Positions 27,995-35,927 of a stretch of 64,000 nucleotides of DNA are shown here, piece by piece. Under the pieces are notes generated by a model. That model was given only the letters and a program-made list of their open reading frames with translations. It was not told the DNA's origin and made no database searches. Position 1 is the stretch's first letter, and the number at the start of each line of letters is the position of its first letter. Both the position numbers and the translations under genes were made by a program. Source of the stretch: Edaphobacter paludis. GTDB lineage: Bacteria; Acidobacteriota; Terriglobia; Terriglobales; Acidobacteriaceae. Where the stretch lies: positions 434,001 to 498,000 of the forward strand of contig NZ_CP121194.1 of NCBI RefSeq assembly GCF_039993895.1, given 5' to 3'.

Positions 27995-28023
27995 ATTCTG
28001 GAGGACTCGGCGACATTCGTCAA
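27995..28023 (-). promoter_or_regulatory. Possible promoter of tRNA-Ala
   Basis: On the reverse strand TTGACG (28018-28023) is followed after 17 bases by CAGAAT (27995-28000), 22 bases before the tRNA. The -10 matches the consensus only in part. Confidence 0.45.
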
Positions 28024-28031
28024 CGTCTCCG

Positions 28032-28061
28032 GGAACTTATCCTCTATCTATTGGTGTCTAA
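28032..28061 (+). promoter_or_regulatory. Possible ECF-type promoter of the sigma factor gene
   Basis: GGAACTT (28032-28038) and TCTAA (28057-28061) are separated by 18 bases. They match the -35 and -10 elements known for RpoE-like ECF sigma factors and lie about 80 bases before the ECF sigma gene, suggesting autoregulation. Confidence 0.5.
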
Positions 28062-28142
28062 ACATATAGAGTCAGCACTTACTTACTCGATTTGTAATTT
28101 GCCAGTCGTTTCGCAAAAGTCGTACTGTAGAGGACACCCGAT

Positions 28143-28844
28143 ATGCAGGCGGGCATCGTGATGGGACATTTAGCGAGCGTAATAGGCGTCAGCACTGAAG
28201 ATGCTGCCCTTGTAGCCGACCTCAAAGCCGGCTCCGAGGACGCGTTCGCCATTCTCATCGCCCAGTACCATCAGCCTCTTTATTCGCTAATCGCGCGCAG
28301 CATCAACGACCCGGCCGACGCCGCCGACATTACGCAGGAAGTCTTTATCAAGGTCTTCCGCAGCATTCGCGGCTTCCATGGGGATGCGAGCCTCCGCACC
28401 TGGCTCTATCGCATCGCCTTGCACGAGGCCTCCAATCAGCGACGCTGGTGGTCGCGGCATAAAAAACAGGAAGTGACGATCGACTCGCCGTACGACGAGG
28501 AAGAAGCTGGTGGCAGCGGCGTCTGCCTCAGCGCCACGCTGGCCGACGACGGCAATTCTCCCTTCGATAATGTAGCTCAAAACGAAGTCCGCGAGCGCGT
28601 CGAAGCCGCTCTGCGGCAGATACCCGAGGCTTTCCGCACGGTTGTGGTCCTGCGCGAGATCGAAGGCTTTGCTTACGAAGAGATCGCCGAAATCCTCAAC
28701 GTCAATCTGGGCACAGTAAAGTCGCGGCTCACCCGTGGCCGTTCAGCCCTGCGCGCTCTGATCATCGCGGAGCAGGCTCCTTCACTAAATAATTCTGCGA
28801 CTTCCTTTGCCAGGCACTCATCCGAAGAGATGGTGACGCAATGA
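28143..28844 (+). CDS. ECF-type RNA polymerase sigma factor
   Basis: 233 residues; GAGG lies 8 bases before the ATG at 28143 (a second in-frame ATG is at 28161). Region 2 is clear: DAFAILIAQYHQPLYSLI then DAADITQEVFIKVFRSI and FHGDASLRTWLYRIA. Region 4 is also clear: ALRQIPEAFRTVVVLREIEGF with YEEIAEILNVNLGTVKSRLTRGR as the helix-turn-helix. A 35-residue acidic linker joins them. Known role: directs RNA polymerase to stress- or envelope-response promoters. The next gene overlaps by four bases and encodes its probable anti-sigma factor. Confidence 0.95.
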   Translation: MQAGIVMGHLASVIGVSTEDAALVADLKAGSEDAFAILIAQYHQPLYSLIARSINDPADAADITQEVFIKVFRSIRGFHGDASLRTWLYRIALHEASNQRRWWSRHKKQEVTIDSPYDEEEAGGSGVCLSATLADDGNSPFDNVAQNEVRERVEAALRQIPEAFRTVVVLREIEGFAYEEIAEILNVNLGTVKSRLTRGRSALRALIIAEQAPSLNNSATSFARHSSEEMVTQ

Positions 28845-29521
28845 CCTCAAGCTGCGACAGTATTCGGCTCTCGTTCTCGCCCTATCTTGACGGCGCGATC
28901 TCCGGCCGTCAGATGCAGGAGATCGCCCGTCACCTCGAGTCCTGCGGCGACTGCAAGCGTGAATTCGACGGACTACGCTCTATGCAGCAGACGCTGGCTA
29001 TCCTTGGCCCTGCCAAGGCTCCTGCTGACCTCGGCATGAAGCTCCGCCTCGCCATCTCGCACGAACGCGCAGCGATGAAATCGAGTTGGAAGGACGCCTT
29101 CAGCCTCAAGTGGGAGAATACCGTTCGACCGCTGCTCGTGCAGGTCTCGGCCGGTTTCGCCGGATCTGTCGTGCTCGTCGGAGGCATTATGCTTCTGCTG
29201 GGCATGGTCGCCGCCCCGGAGCCAGTCATGGCGAACGACGAGCCCCTTGGCGCCATCACCGTTCCTCACTACCTGTATACGGCGGTAAATCCACACGCCA
29301 TTACCACCAACCACGGCGCGCCTATCGTTGTTGAGGCTTATGTCAACGATCAGGGCCGCGTCTATGACTACAACATCGTGTCCGGCCCGGTGGATGCAGG
29401 GGTCAAAAATCAGGTGATCGATCAGCTTGTGATGAGCGTCTTCCAGCCGGCCAGCGTCTTTGGCTCTCCGGTTCGGGGCATGGTTGTGCTCACCTTCTCC
29501 GGTGTATCCGTCCGCGGATAG
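28841..29521 (+). CDS. Membrane anti-sigma factor with zinc finger and TonB-C-like periplasmic domain
   Basis: 226 residues, start overlapping the sigma gene stop (ATGA). Residues 1-50 hold a zf-HC2/ZAS-type motif, HLESCGDCK (His-x3-Cys-x2-Cys), as in anti-sigma factors that sequester ECF sigma factors. One membrane helix follows (about 105-125, FAGSVVLVGGIMLLLGMV). The C-terminal 90 residues (IVVEAYVNDQGRVYDYNI to VFGSPVRGMVVLTFSG) resemble the C-terminal fold of TonB, placed in the periplasm. The pairing strongly supports an anti-sigma role; what the outer domain senses is unknown. Confidence 0.88.
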   Translation: MTSSCDSIRLSFSPYLDGAISGRQMQEIARHLESCGDCKREFDGLRSMQQTLAILGPAKAPADLGMKLRLAISHERAAMKSSWKDAFSLKWENTVRPLLVQVSAGFAGSVVLVGGIMLLLGMVAAPEPVMANDEPLGAITVPHYLYTAVNPHAITTNHGAPIVVEAYVNDQGRVYDYNIVSGPVDAGVKNQVIDQLVMSVFQPASVFGSPVRGMVVLTFSGVSVRG

Positions 29522-29614
29522 CCACCGCCAATCCCTCAACGAAGCCATATCCCGGCGCAAGGGTTGCAACCAGCCTGTTGCTCCCCTAAACTCCATGGGA
29601 GCGTCGAATTTATC

Positions 29615-31429
29615 GTGTCTTTTCTAATCACACCCTTTTTCTCCCCATCCTCGTCCCGGCAACCAGCTTCGTGGTTGAAGTTCCTGAGAGCCGCTGCCAT
29701 CGTTGGCGTCAGCTTTGCTATGGTTACCGCAGCGCGGGCGCAATCCTCCTCCAGCAGCAGTAGCAGCACACCGGACCACGCCGCGCAGGAGTCTACCAGC
29801 GCTCCTCCCCGCATCGCCCAGCCCGAGGCTGGTGGCGCCGCCGTCACCCTTGAGACCAGCGAACCGCTCTTCGACATCGCCGTCGGGCTCAACGCCTGCG
29901 GCTATGATGCCGACCTCGCGGCCTCCAGTCCGGTTCGCCTGGCCATCCGCGACGAGATCAACGCCGAACTCAGCACCTCAGCCGACGCCCGGAACAGCCG
30001 CGACGCTCTCTGCACCTATGTTCGCGAGCACACACTCAACGACAGTGGACTTAACCTGGCGCAGTACATCTCGCTTTCGCTCTACCTCTCTCCGCCGCCG
30101 GAACTCACTCCCACCGTCGATCAGACGCAGCTTCCTCCCGACTCCACTCAGGTCGTCAATGTATTGCCCCTGCTGCGGAAGTTCGTCACCGACGTTCATC
30201 TCCATGCCATCTGGATCGAGCATCGTCCTCAGTACGAAGCTCTGCTCAAGATCGTCCACGATCCGCTCACCCGCATGGTGCTCAACACGGACATCTATCT
30301 CCACGTTCCCGTCAGCAGCTACGATGGCCGTCGCTTCCTCGTTCTGCTGGAGCCCATGCTAGCGCCTTCGGCGACGAATGCGCGCATCTACGGCAGCGAC
30401 TACATTGTCGTCGCGTCCCCCGCCGCTGAGCCTCTCGGCGCCGTCCACATGGACGAGATCCGCCACACCTATCTTCATTACGAGATCGAGCCTCTGGTCT
30501 ACTCCCACGGGACCGCCATCAAGCGCCTCATTCCGCTCCTGAAGTCGGTGCAGGATGCTCCGCTCGACTTCGCCTACAAGTCCGACATCTCGGCCCTGTT
30601 GACCGAGTGCCTTATCAAGGCCGTCGAAATTCATACCATGGACACGGGCATCGTCAAACCTACACGTCCCGAGGCCAACGCTCCCCGCGCCGCCTTCGGA
30701 AGGTACAGCGATGCCATGGGCGTCTACGATCGCCACGCCGAGACCGTCCGCCGTCAACAGGTCGATCTCGCCATGCGTCAGGGATGGGTTCTCGTCGATT
30801 ATTTCTACGGAAAACTCGGCCAGATGGAAAAGGACGGCGTGGGCCTTAAGGATGACATCGGAGAGATGGTCTACGGCATGGATGTCGATCGTGAGGCACA
30901 CCACGACAAGCAGATTGAGTTTCTGGCGCAGGGGACGCATGATGTAGTCACCCGCACGTCTCGGCAGCTCACCGGCTTGGAACTGGCCGAGATGAAGCTC
31001 CTCAAGGGCGATGTGGACGGAGCCTCTGCCATCGCAAAGTCCGTCCTTAAGGACCCTCAGGGCGACCATGCTCAGGCCCACTATGTTCTCGCTCGCGTCG
31101 ATCTTATGCAGCGCCAGCCCGGCGCGGCGATCAGCGATTTTCAGGAGACCCTGAAGCTGTCAAAAGATCCGCGCACCCTGGCCTGGTCTCACATCTATCT
31201 GGGCCGTCTCTATGACGTGATGCCCGACCGCGAAAAGGCCTTGGCCGAGTACCACGCCGCCCTCACCGTTCGCGATAGCCAGCCCGACACCAAGATCGCC
31301 GCCGAAAGTGGCCTCAAGCAGCCTTTTGCTGCTCCCGGCCAGCAACATCAGGAACCGGACGAAGACGCCCCACTCGATCCAAGCGGAAAAGCGGAAAAAG
31401 ACTCTTACCGCCCCCCACCCACCAAGTAA
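29615..31429 (+). CDS. Exported TPR protein with HTYLH motif
   Basis: 604 residues from the GTG at 29615; an upstream TTG at 29564 is less likely. A signal segment (about 21-43, ending AARAQ) precedes a Ser-rich linker. The central domain (about 80-345) contains IRHTYLHYE (His284 and His288) and ECLIKAVE (Glu331), spaced like the ligands of gluzincin proteases but with Thr in place of the catalytic Glu of HExxH. Two or three tetratricopeptide repeats follow (about 465-570). The last 30 residues are charged. Family not recognised; probably periplasmic. It follows the anti-sigma gene by 93 bases and may be co-transcribed. Confidence 0.75.
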   Translation: MSFLITPFFSPSSSRQPASWLKFLRAAAIVGVSFAMVTAARAQSSSSSSSSTPDHAAQESTSAPPRIAQPEAGGAAVTLETSEPLFDIAVGLNACGYDADLAASSPVRLAIRDEINAELSTSADARNSRDALCTYVREHTLNDSGLNLAQYISLSLYLSPPPELTPTVDQTQLPPDSTQVVNVLPLLRKFVTDVHLHAIWIEHRPQYEALLKIVHDPLTRMVLNTDIYLHVPVSSYDGRRFLVLLEPMLAPSATNARIYGSDYIVVASPAAEPLGAVHMDEIRHTYLHYEIEPLVYSHGTAIKRLIPLLKSVQDAPLDFAYKSDISALLTECLIKAVEIHTMDTGIVKPTRPEANAPRAAFGRYSDAMGVYDRHAETVRRQQVDLAMRQGWVLVDYFYGKLGQMEKDGVGLKDDIGEMVYGMDVDREAHHDKQIEFLAQGTHDVVTRTSRQLTGLELAEMKLLKGDVDGASAIAKSVLKDPQGDHAQAHYVLARVDLMQRQPGAAISDFQETLKLSKDPRTLAWSHIYLGRLYDVMPDREKALAEYHAALTVRDSQPDTKIAAESGLKQPFAAPGQQHQEPDEDAPLDPSGKAEKDSYRPPPTK

Positions 31430-31473
31430 TAACTAAAGCCGACGCCAGGAACCGGCACTTCAGTTTTTGGGTG

Positions 31474-31507
31474 CCCCGTCCTTCGCAGCCTCACCGCGAA
31501 GGGTGGG
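31474..31507 (+). repeat. Hairpin repeat family C, copy 1
   Basis: CCCGTCCTTCGC and GCGAAGGGTGGG form an imperfect stem around a short loop. The core CCTTCGC/GCGAAGG and the flanking GGGAGTA match the copy at 53487-53525. It lies between the TPR gene and rnc, in a gap otherwise without features. Confidence 0.65.
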
Positions 31508-31698
31508 AGTAACCTCTCACCCCGTCAGCTCTTGCAGTCCCGCATCTAACCTCATGTAATTCTAAGTTCCTTCATCTCAATCATTTCAACCTTTGGCCAC
31601 TACTTTGGGCGTACACTCTTCCAACCTCTAGCTACTGTTGAAATTAGTAGGCATCCACTAACTCCAGTACAGTAAAGACAGGGGTTTGCAGGGAAGAC

Positions 31699-32535
31699 AT
31701 GACGACGCGCCGCAAAAAGACTGCACGGACACCCTCGGTTCAAGTGGCGTCGAACCTGTTCGACCATCACTTCAAGCAACCCGATCTGCTCATCTGGGCC
31801 CTTACCCATCGTTCGCTCGCCTACGAGACCAATCCAGAGACCTCGCCCGATCCCAGCTCCGACAACGAGCAGCTTGAGTTCCTCGGCGACGCTATTCTCG
31901 GCCTAGCCGTGGCCGAATCTCTCTTCCGCCGCTTTCCCCGCTCACGTGAGGGCGAGCTTACACGACTCCGCGCTTCCCTCGTCAGCCGCCGCCATCTCGG
32001 CGAAGTGGCCACCCGCATCGACCTCGGCGACCTTCTTAGGCTGGGCCGCGGCGAAGAGCAGAGCGGCGGTCGCCAGAAGTCTGCCCTCCTCGCCAACGCC
32101 ATTGAAGCGGTCATTGCTGCTCTTTATCTCGACGGTGGTCTCGATGCCGCCCGCGCCTTCATCGAAAAGCACATCATCGAGCCAGCGCTGCCCGACCTCA
32201 ACCTAGCGCTCAAGGCCGGTGACACTTTCAGCGGAGCCATTGGCGACCACAAATCCGCACTGCAGGAGTACCTGCAGGCCATGGGGGCAGGTCAGCCCCA
32301 GTACGTCCTCACCGCGCAGAGCGGTCCCGATCACCAAAAGCGCTTTCGCGTTGAAGTCCGCATCGAAGATAATGAGGGTACCTCGGTCGCGCTTGCCGAG
32401 TCAGAAGGCACTACCAAGAAACAGGCGCAACAAGAGGCCGCCCGCATCGCCTTTGAACGACTCCTCTCCGAAAAGCGCTCCAGCGCAGACGGCATCGGGA
32501 GAGCAGAAAAGGATGGCGCCGAGGTACAGAAGTGA
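31699..32535 (+). CDS. rnc: Ribonuclease III
   Basis: 278 residues. The RNase III signature NEQLEFLGDAIL is at 56-67, with the second catalytic block ALLANAIEAVIAALYLDGG near 132-150. A C-terminal double-stranded RNA-binding domain follows (DHKSALQEYLQAMG to KKQAQQEAARIAFERLL). Known role: cleavage of double-stranded RNA in rRNA processing and mRNA turnover. About 40 residues longer than the E. coli enzyme, with extra N- and C-terminal basic or acidic tails. Coupled to lepB by a four-base overlap. Confidence 0.96.
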   Translation: MTTRRKKTARTPSVQVASNLFDHHFKQPDLLIWALTHRSLAYETNPETSPDPSSDNEQLEFLGDAILGLAVAESLFRRFPRSREGELTRLRASLVSRRHLGEVATRIDLGDLLRLGRGEEQSGGRQKSALLANAIEAVIAALYLDGGLDAARAFIEKHIIEPALPDLNLALKAGDTFSGAIGDHKSALQEYLQAMGAGQPQYVLTAQSGPDHQKRFRVEVRIEDNEGTSVALAESEGTTKKQAQQEAARIAFERLLSEKRSSADGIGRAEKDGAEVQK

Positions 32536-33365
32536 CTGAATCAGCCATCGATTCGAACCCGCTGCACGGCGCGGACGCTCCCCTCTCCCCCGCACCCCAC
32601 TCACACCATTTACATCTCCCTCACCATGCCAACGAGGGCATCCTGCCCTCGATTCAGTCGCTGCTTGCCATCATGGTGATCGCAATCTTCATCATCACCT
32701 TCTGCATTCAGCCCTTCCGCATCCCCTCCGGCTCCATGGAGCCCTCGCTTCTGGTCGGCGACTTCCTTCTCGTCAACAAGCAGATCACCACTCCCGGTGT
32801 CTCAGACTGGCTCTTTCCCACGCCGCGCATTCACCGGGGGGAGATTGTTGTCTTCCACTATCCCATCAACCCCACCATGCATCTGGTTAAGCGGGTCATC
32901 GGCCTCCCCGGTGATCGCATCAAGCTCCGCGACGGCCGCGTCTACATTAACGGCCAAGCCCTCTCCGAGCCTTACGCGATGTACCTCCCCAGCGCCCCCG
33001 ATGGCTACCGCGACAACTTTCCCCGCCTGCAAAGCGCCGACCCTGCCGTCGATTCGCGCTGGTGGATCAAGATGCACAGACTTATTGACGACGGCGAACT
33101 TACGATCCCGTCCGGCGACTACTTCGTCCTTGGCGATAACCGCAACGACAGCGAAGACAGCCGCTACTGGGGCTTCGTCCCCCGCGCGGCCATCGTCGGT
33201 GAACCCATCCTCATCTACTTCTCGCTACAGCAACACTCATTCAGCCAGGAGCTAGCCTTCGCCCCACTCTCCAACGCAGCGGTACTTCACCGCCATCGCA
33301 CCAGCGCCGTCGACGCGCTCGCCGACTTCGCACGTTGGGGCCGAACGCTGCAGATAGTCAAATAG
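32532..33365 (+). CDS. lepB: Signal peptidase I
   Basis: 277 residues from a GTG that overlaps the rnc stop codon (GTGA). One membrane helix (about 42-60) precedes the catalytic Ser68 in IPSGSMEPSL. The catalytic Lys120 lies in VKRVIGLPGDRI, and the box GDYFVLGDNRNDSEDSRYWG is complete. Known role: removal of signal peptides from exported proteins at the outer face of the inner membrane. The His-rich N-terminal 40 residues are unusual but likely cytoplasmic and non-catalytic. The rnc-lepB pairing is common in bacteria, though usually in the order lepB-rnc. Confidence 0.95.
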   Translation: MTESAIDSNPLHGADAPLSPAPHSHHLHLPHHANEGILPSIQSLLAIMVIAIFIITFCIQPFRIPSGSMEPSLLVGDFLLVNKQITTPGVSDWLFPTPRIHRGEIVVFHYPINPTMHLVKRVIGLPGDRIKLRDGRVYINGQALSEPYAMYLPSAPDGYRDNFPRLQSADPAVDSRWWIKMHRLIDDGELTIPSGDYFVLGDNRNDSEDSRYWGFVPRAAIVGEPILIYFSLQQHSFSQELAFAPLSNAAVLHRHRTSAVDALADFARWGRTLQIVK

Positions 33366-33404
33366 CCAATCAGTCTTTCTCAAAAGCCTGTCCGGAAACT
33401 ATAA

Positions 33405-33463
33405 ACACGTCATCTCAGCCGAAGCAGCGGACAGCCCCGTATTTCGCCTTCGCTGGGCGAAGG
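33405..33463 (+). repeat. Intergenic repeat family B, copy 1, with hairpin
   Basis: ACACGTCATCTCAGCC (33405-33420) matches 51677-51692 with one difference, and the 21 bases at 33424-33444 match 51713-51733 with four. It ends in a hairpin CCTTCGC-TGG-GCGAAGG (33447-33463) whose arms are the same core as in family C. It lies between the convergent lepB and DUF5995 genes. Confidence 0.65.
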
Positions 33464-33505
33464 AACCTATCTCATTGGTGAAAAGGATCAGTCCCGGAAA
33501 CCACA

Positions 33506-34237
33506 TCAAACACACTGCAAGATAGCTCGCCCCACCACGCCAGTCATCTGGTCCTGCGCGGCGAGGGCCGCCGTCAAAGCAGCCCCATTCAGCCCTCTCA
33601 AATAATCCGCAAAATCCCAGGCCAGGTCCCGAGCCCGGCAAATGTTCCAAAAGGCCAGGACTCGCCCAATCTTCCCTGTATCCTGCGCTGCCAGTCCCAG
33701 AAGTCCCACCGCCAGCATCTTCAATGCAGCGGGCATTGCCTGATCGAGCAGCCCATTCACCGCCTCATAGTCCACATGCTGCGGACTTCCATATACCGGC
33801 ACAACATTCATCTCTCGGTCCGTATCCAGCAGGGCAAGCGCGAGATCGTGGTTGATATGCGCATTCATCCCCGCCAACGCAAACAGGATGCGGTCGATCC
33901 TCGCCTCATACCGGGACTCCATCAGCGCGCTCCATGAACTGGCTGTATCGCCCGCCCCATTCAGAAACCCGGCGATTGCCCTCAAGTAGAACCCCGCAAA
34001 TACCACATCCAGCCGCAGCAGCCACTCGGCAGCCTTCCATCCGCCTGCCGGAGGACTCATATCCACCTCTTTTGTCACCATCATGTATAGCCGGTTAAAC
34101 CACTTCAACCCATCGCCGTCGGCCAGTAGTTCGTCGATCTGTTGCATCTTCATCAACACGTCGTCGATCGTCGCCGGCGCAGTACCACTCACAATCGCAT
34201 ACAACGGCTGGTCTCGCGGATCAACAGCGATACTCAC
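33506..34237 (-). CDS. DUF5995 family protein
   Basis: 243 residues without signal or membrane segment. Family-like blocks are TIDDVLMKMQQIDELL, GDGLKWFNRLYMMVT, LDVVFAGFYLRA, RIDRILFALAGMNAHINHDLALALL and CRARDLAWDFADYL. The conserved GMNAHINHD invites a metal- or substrate-binding role, but no function is established for this family. Convergent with lepB; no operon partners. Confidence 0.75.
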   Translation of the reverse strand: MSIAVDPRDQPLYAIVSGTAPATIDDVLMKMQQIDELLADGDGLKWFNRLYMMVTKEVDMSPPAGGWKAAEWLLRLDVVFAGFYLRAIAGFLNGAGDTASSWSALMESRYEARIDRILFALAGMNAHINHDLALALLDTDREMNVVPVYGSPQHVDYEAVNGLLDQAMPAALKMLAVGLLGLAAQDTGKIGRVLAFWNICRARDLAWDFADYLRGLNGAALTAALAAQDQMTGVVGRAILQCV

Positions 34238-34310
34238 AGTCGCCCTCCTCTTTTACTTTTACGCGAAAAGTATAGTCACAATGTCCATACGAAATATCCT
34301 GCCGTGGATG

Positions 34311-34455
34311 TAGAGCAGAATGCCCATTGGTGTAGAGTTTGGGTTTCCTTTTTGTTGTGATTCCGCAGCGAAGCGGAGGAATCTGAGGTTCGGAGTACCT
34401 ATACCCCATCGGGACGCCGTTCATCCGGTTCGCAGTCACGGGGAAAATGCTCTAG
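34311..34455 (+). repeat. Intergenic repeat family A, full-length copy with terminal inverted repeats
   Basis: Begins TAGAGCAGAATGCCC and ends GGGAAAATGCTCTAG; the ends are imperfect inverted repeats with TAGAGCA perfect. The first 30 bases match 61745-61774 at 28 positions, the last 15 match 6545-6559 exactly, and the centre has a hairpin GATTCCGC...GCGGAGGAATC. It stops 11 bases before the ATG of the GH13-like gene. Confidence 0.75.
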
Positions 34456-34466
34456 CATTCTCTAAC

Positions 34467-35738
34467 ATGCCGATTACCCGAACCAAAGCCCTTCTGGCCC
34501 TCTGCCTCGCCTGCATTGTCATCGTCTTCGCCTCTGTACCCTCCTCCGCCCAGATGCTCGCCCGCCCCGGCTGGGCAGGCTTCGGCCAGAAGTCCGAGGC
34601 CTGGTGGAAGCATTCGATCATCTACGAGATCGATCCCCACGGCTTCACCCCCGAAGGGCTCCATGGCATCGCCCAGCGTCTCGACTACATACACTCCCTC
34701 GGCGCCGACGCCATCCTCCTCACCCACATCGCCCCTGACGCCACCCATCCCCAGTCCCTAGATCCCGCCATCGGCACCCTCGACGACCTGGACACTCTCA
34801 GTCGCGAAGCCAGCACCCGCAACATGCGCATCCTGCTCGATTTAGGAACACCGCCTGCCGGGACAGATCTCAACAGCCTCGCCCGTCTCTGGCTCAACCG
34901 CGGTCTCGCCGGATTCCGTATCGCCGACCCGCAGCAAGCCGACCAGCTCCGCAAGATCACTGGCTCCTACATCGGCGAGCGTATCGTCATTGGCGACCTC
35001 AACCCTGCCGCTAATGCTCATCAACAACCCCAGCTCCTCCTCGATTCCAGCCTCACCAAACTGAACCAGCTCAACGCCGCCACGCTTCGCCCTGCGATCG
35101 AAGCCATCCAGTCCAACTCAAGCTCGCTCCTCCTCGCCACTGACGGCCCCGATGTTACCCGCAGCGCGGCCCGCTTCGGTGATGGCCAGCATAACCTCGA
35201 CATCGCCAAGGTCTTCGCCGCCATCCTCCTCACCAACCGCGCCTCTTCACTCCTCTACTACGGTCAGGAGATTGGCCTCGCCTCCTCGACCCCTATGCAA
35301 TGGGGCACACCCGTATCGCCAGCACCCGCACACCCCAGAAGACTCGCCGCACCCGCGAACGATCCCATCAGCGTAGCGGCGCAGGAAGCAGATAACTCTT
35401 CACTCCTGAACTGGTACCGCCAACTCAGTGCTCTCCATCACAGCAACCAGACCCTCAGCTCGGCACCCAGCATCATGCTCGATCATGACGCCCAAAATAT
35501 TCTGGCCTGGGTACGCAAGCCTGAAGGAGCATCGCTGAGAGATCCAGCCGTCATCGTCGTCTGCAACTTGACCGCACAGTCGGTCCACGTCTCGCTCAAG
35601 GACGACATGCAGAAGCTTCACCTGAAGGGTAACTTCCTCCGTACCATTCTCCGATCCGACAGCGGAATGGGCCCCATGAGTCTCGACTCCATGACGATCC
35701 CCCCCTTCGCCGTCTATATCGGCCAGCTTCGCTATTAG
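34467..35738 (+). CDS. Exported GH13 (alpha-amylase)-like protein without the catalytic residues
   Basis: 423 residues from the ATG at 34467, with a Sec signal peptide (cleavage near SSA-QM, residue 29). The GH13 start is recognisable (WWKHSIIYEIDPHGF, then IAQRLDYIHSLGADAILL), and LLYYGQEIGLAS is the conserved late block. The catalytic sites have changed. GLAGFRIAD has Ala153 where the Asp nucleophile follows GFR-x, VIGD has Asp177 in place of the acid/base Glu, and the NHD box is replaced by TDGPD (225-229). The barrel is also shortened. It is more likely a carbohydrate-binding or regulatory relative than an amylase. No ribosome site is visible, because repeat A ends just before the ATG. 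Confidence 0.8.
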   Translation: MPITRTKALLALCLACIVIVFASVPSSAQMLARPGWAGFGQKSEAWWKHSIIYEIDPHGFTPEGLHGIAQRLDYIHSLGADAILLTHIAPDATHPQSLDPAIGTLDDLDTLSREASTRNMRILLDLGTPPAGTDLNSLARLWLNRGLAGFRIADPQQADQLRKITGSYIGERIVIGDLNPAANAHQQPQLLLDSSLTKLNQLNAATLRPAIEAIQSNSSSLLLATDGPDVTRSAARFGDGQHNLDIAKVFAAILLTNRASSLLYYGQEIGLASSTPMQWGTPVSPAPAHPRRLAAPANDPISVAAQEADNSSLLNWYRQLSALHHSNQTLSSAPSIMLDHDAQNILAWVRKPEGASLRDPAVIVVCNLTAQSVHVSLKDDMQKLHLKGNFLRTILRSDSGMGPMSLDSMTIPPFAVYIGQLRY

Positions 35739-35927
35739 CGAGCGAGCCACTCAAAGCGGAGCAGACGCGTACGGTAATTGTCACCGCGGGCCGACTGTCG
35801 AAGCTTCTAATTGCAACGCGGCTCACGCAATGGACTGAGATGGGCCAAAATCGCATCAAATTCAGATACCTATCTCGTTTCCCGAAGTGATCTGGCGGAG
35901 AACGGGACCTTAACCGAGGGCTTTTCC

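Noticed and set aside
27829..28023. 64-codon reverse ORF over the tRNA
   Set aside because: A translated tRNA-Ala gene; the VAQLGARFHGMEEVIGS-type peptide is a known false call.
27897..28142. tRNA-Ala as an attachment site for a genomic island
   Set aside because: No integrase, no direct repeat of the tRNA end and no foreign-looking genes next to it.
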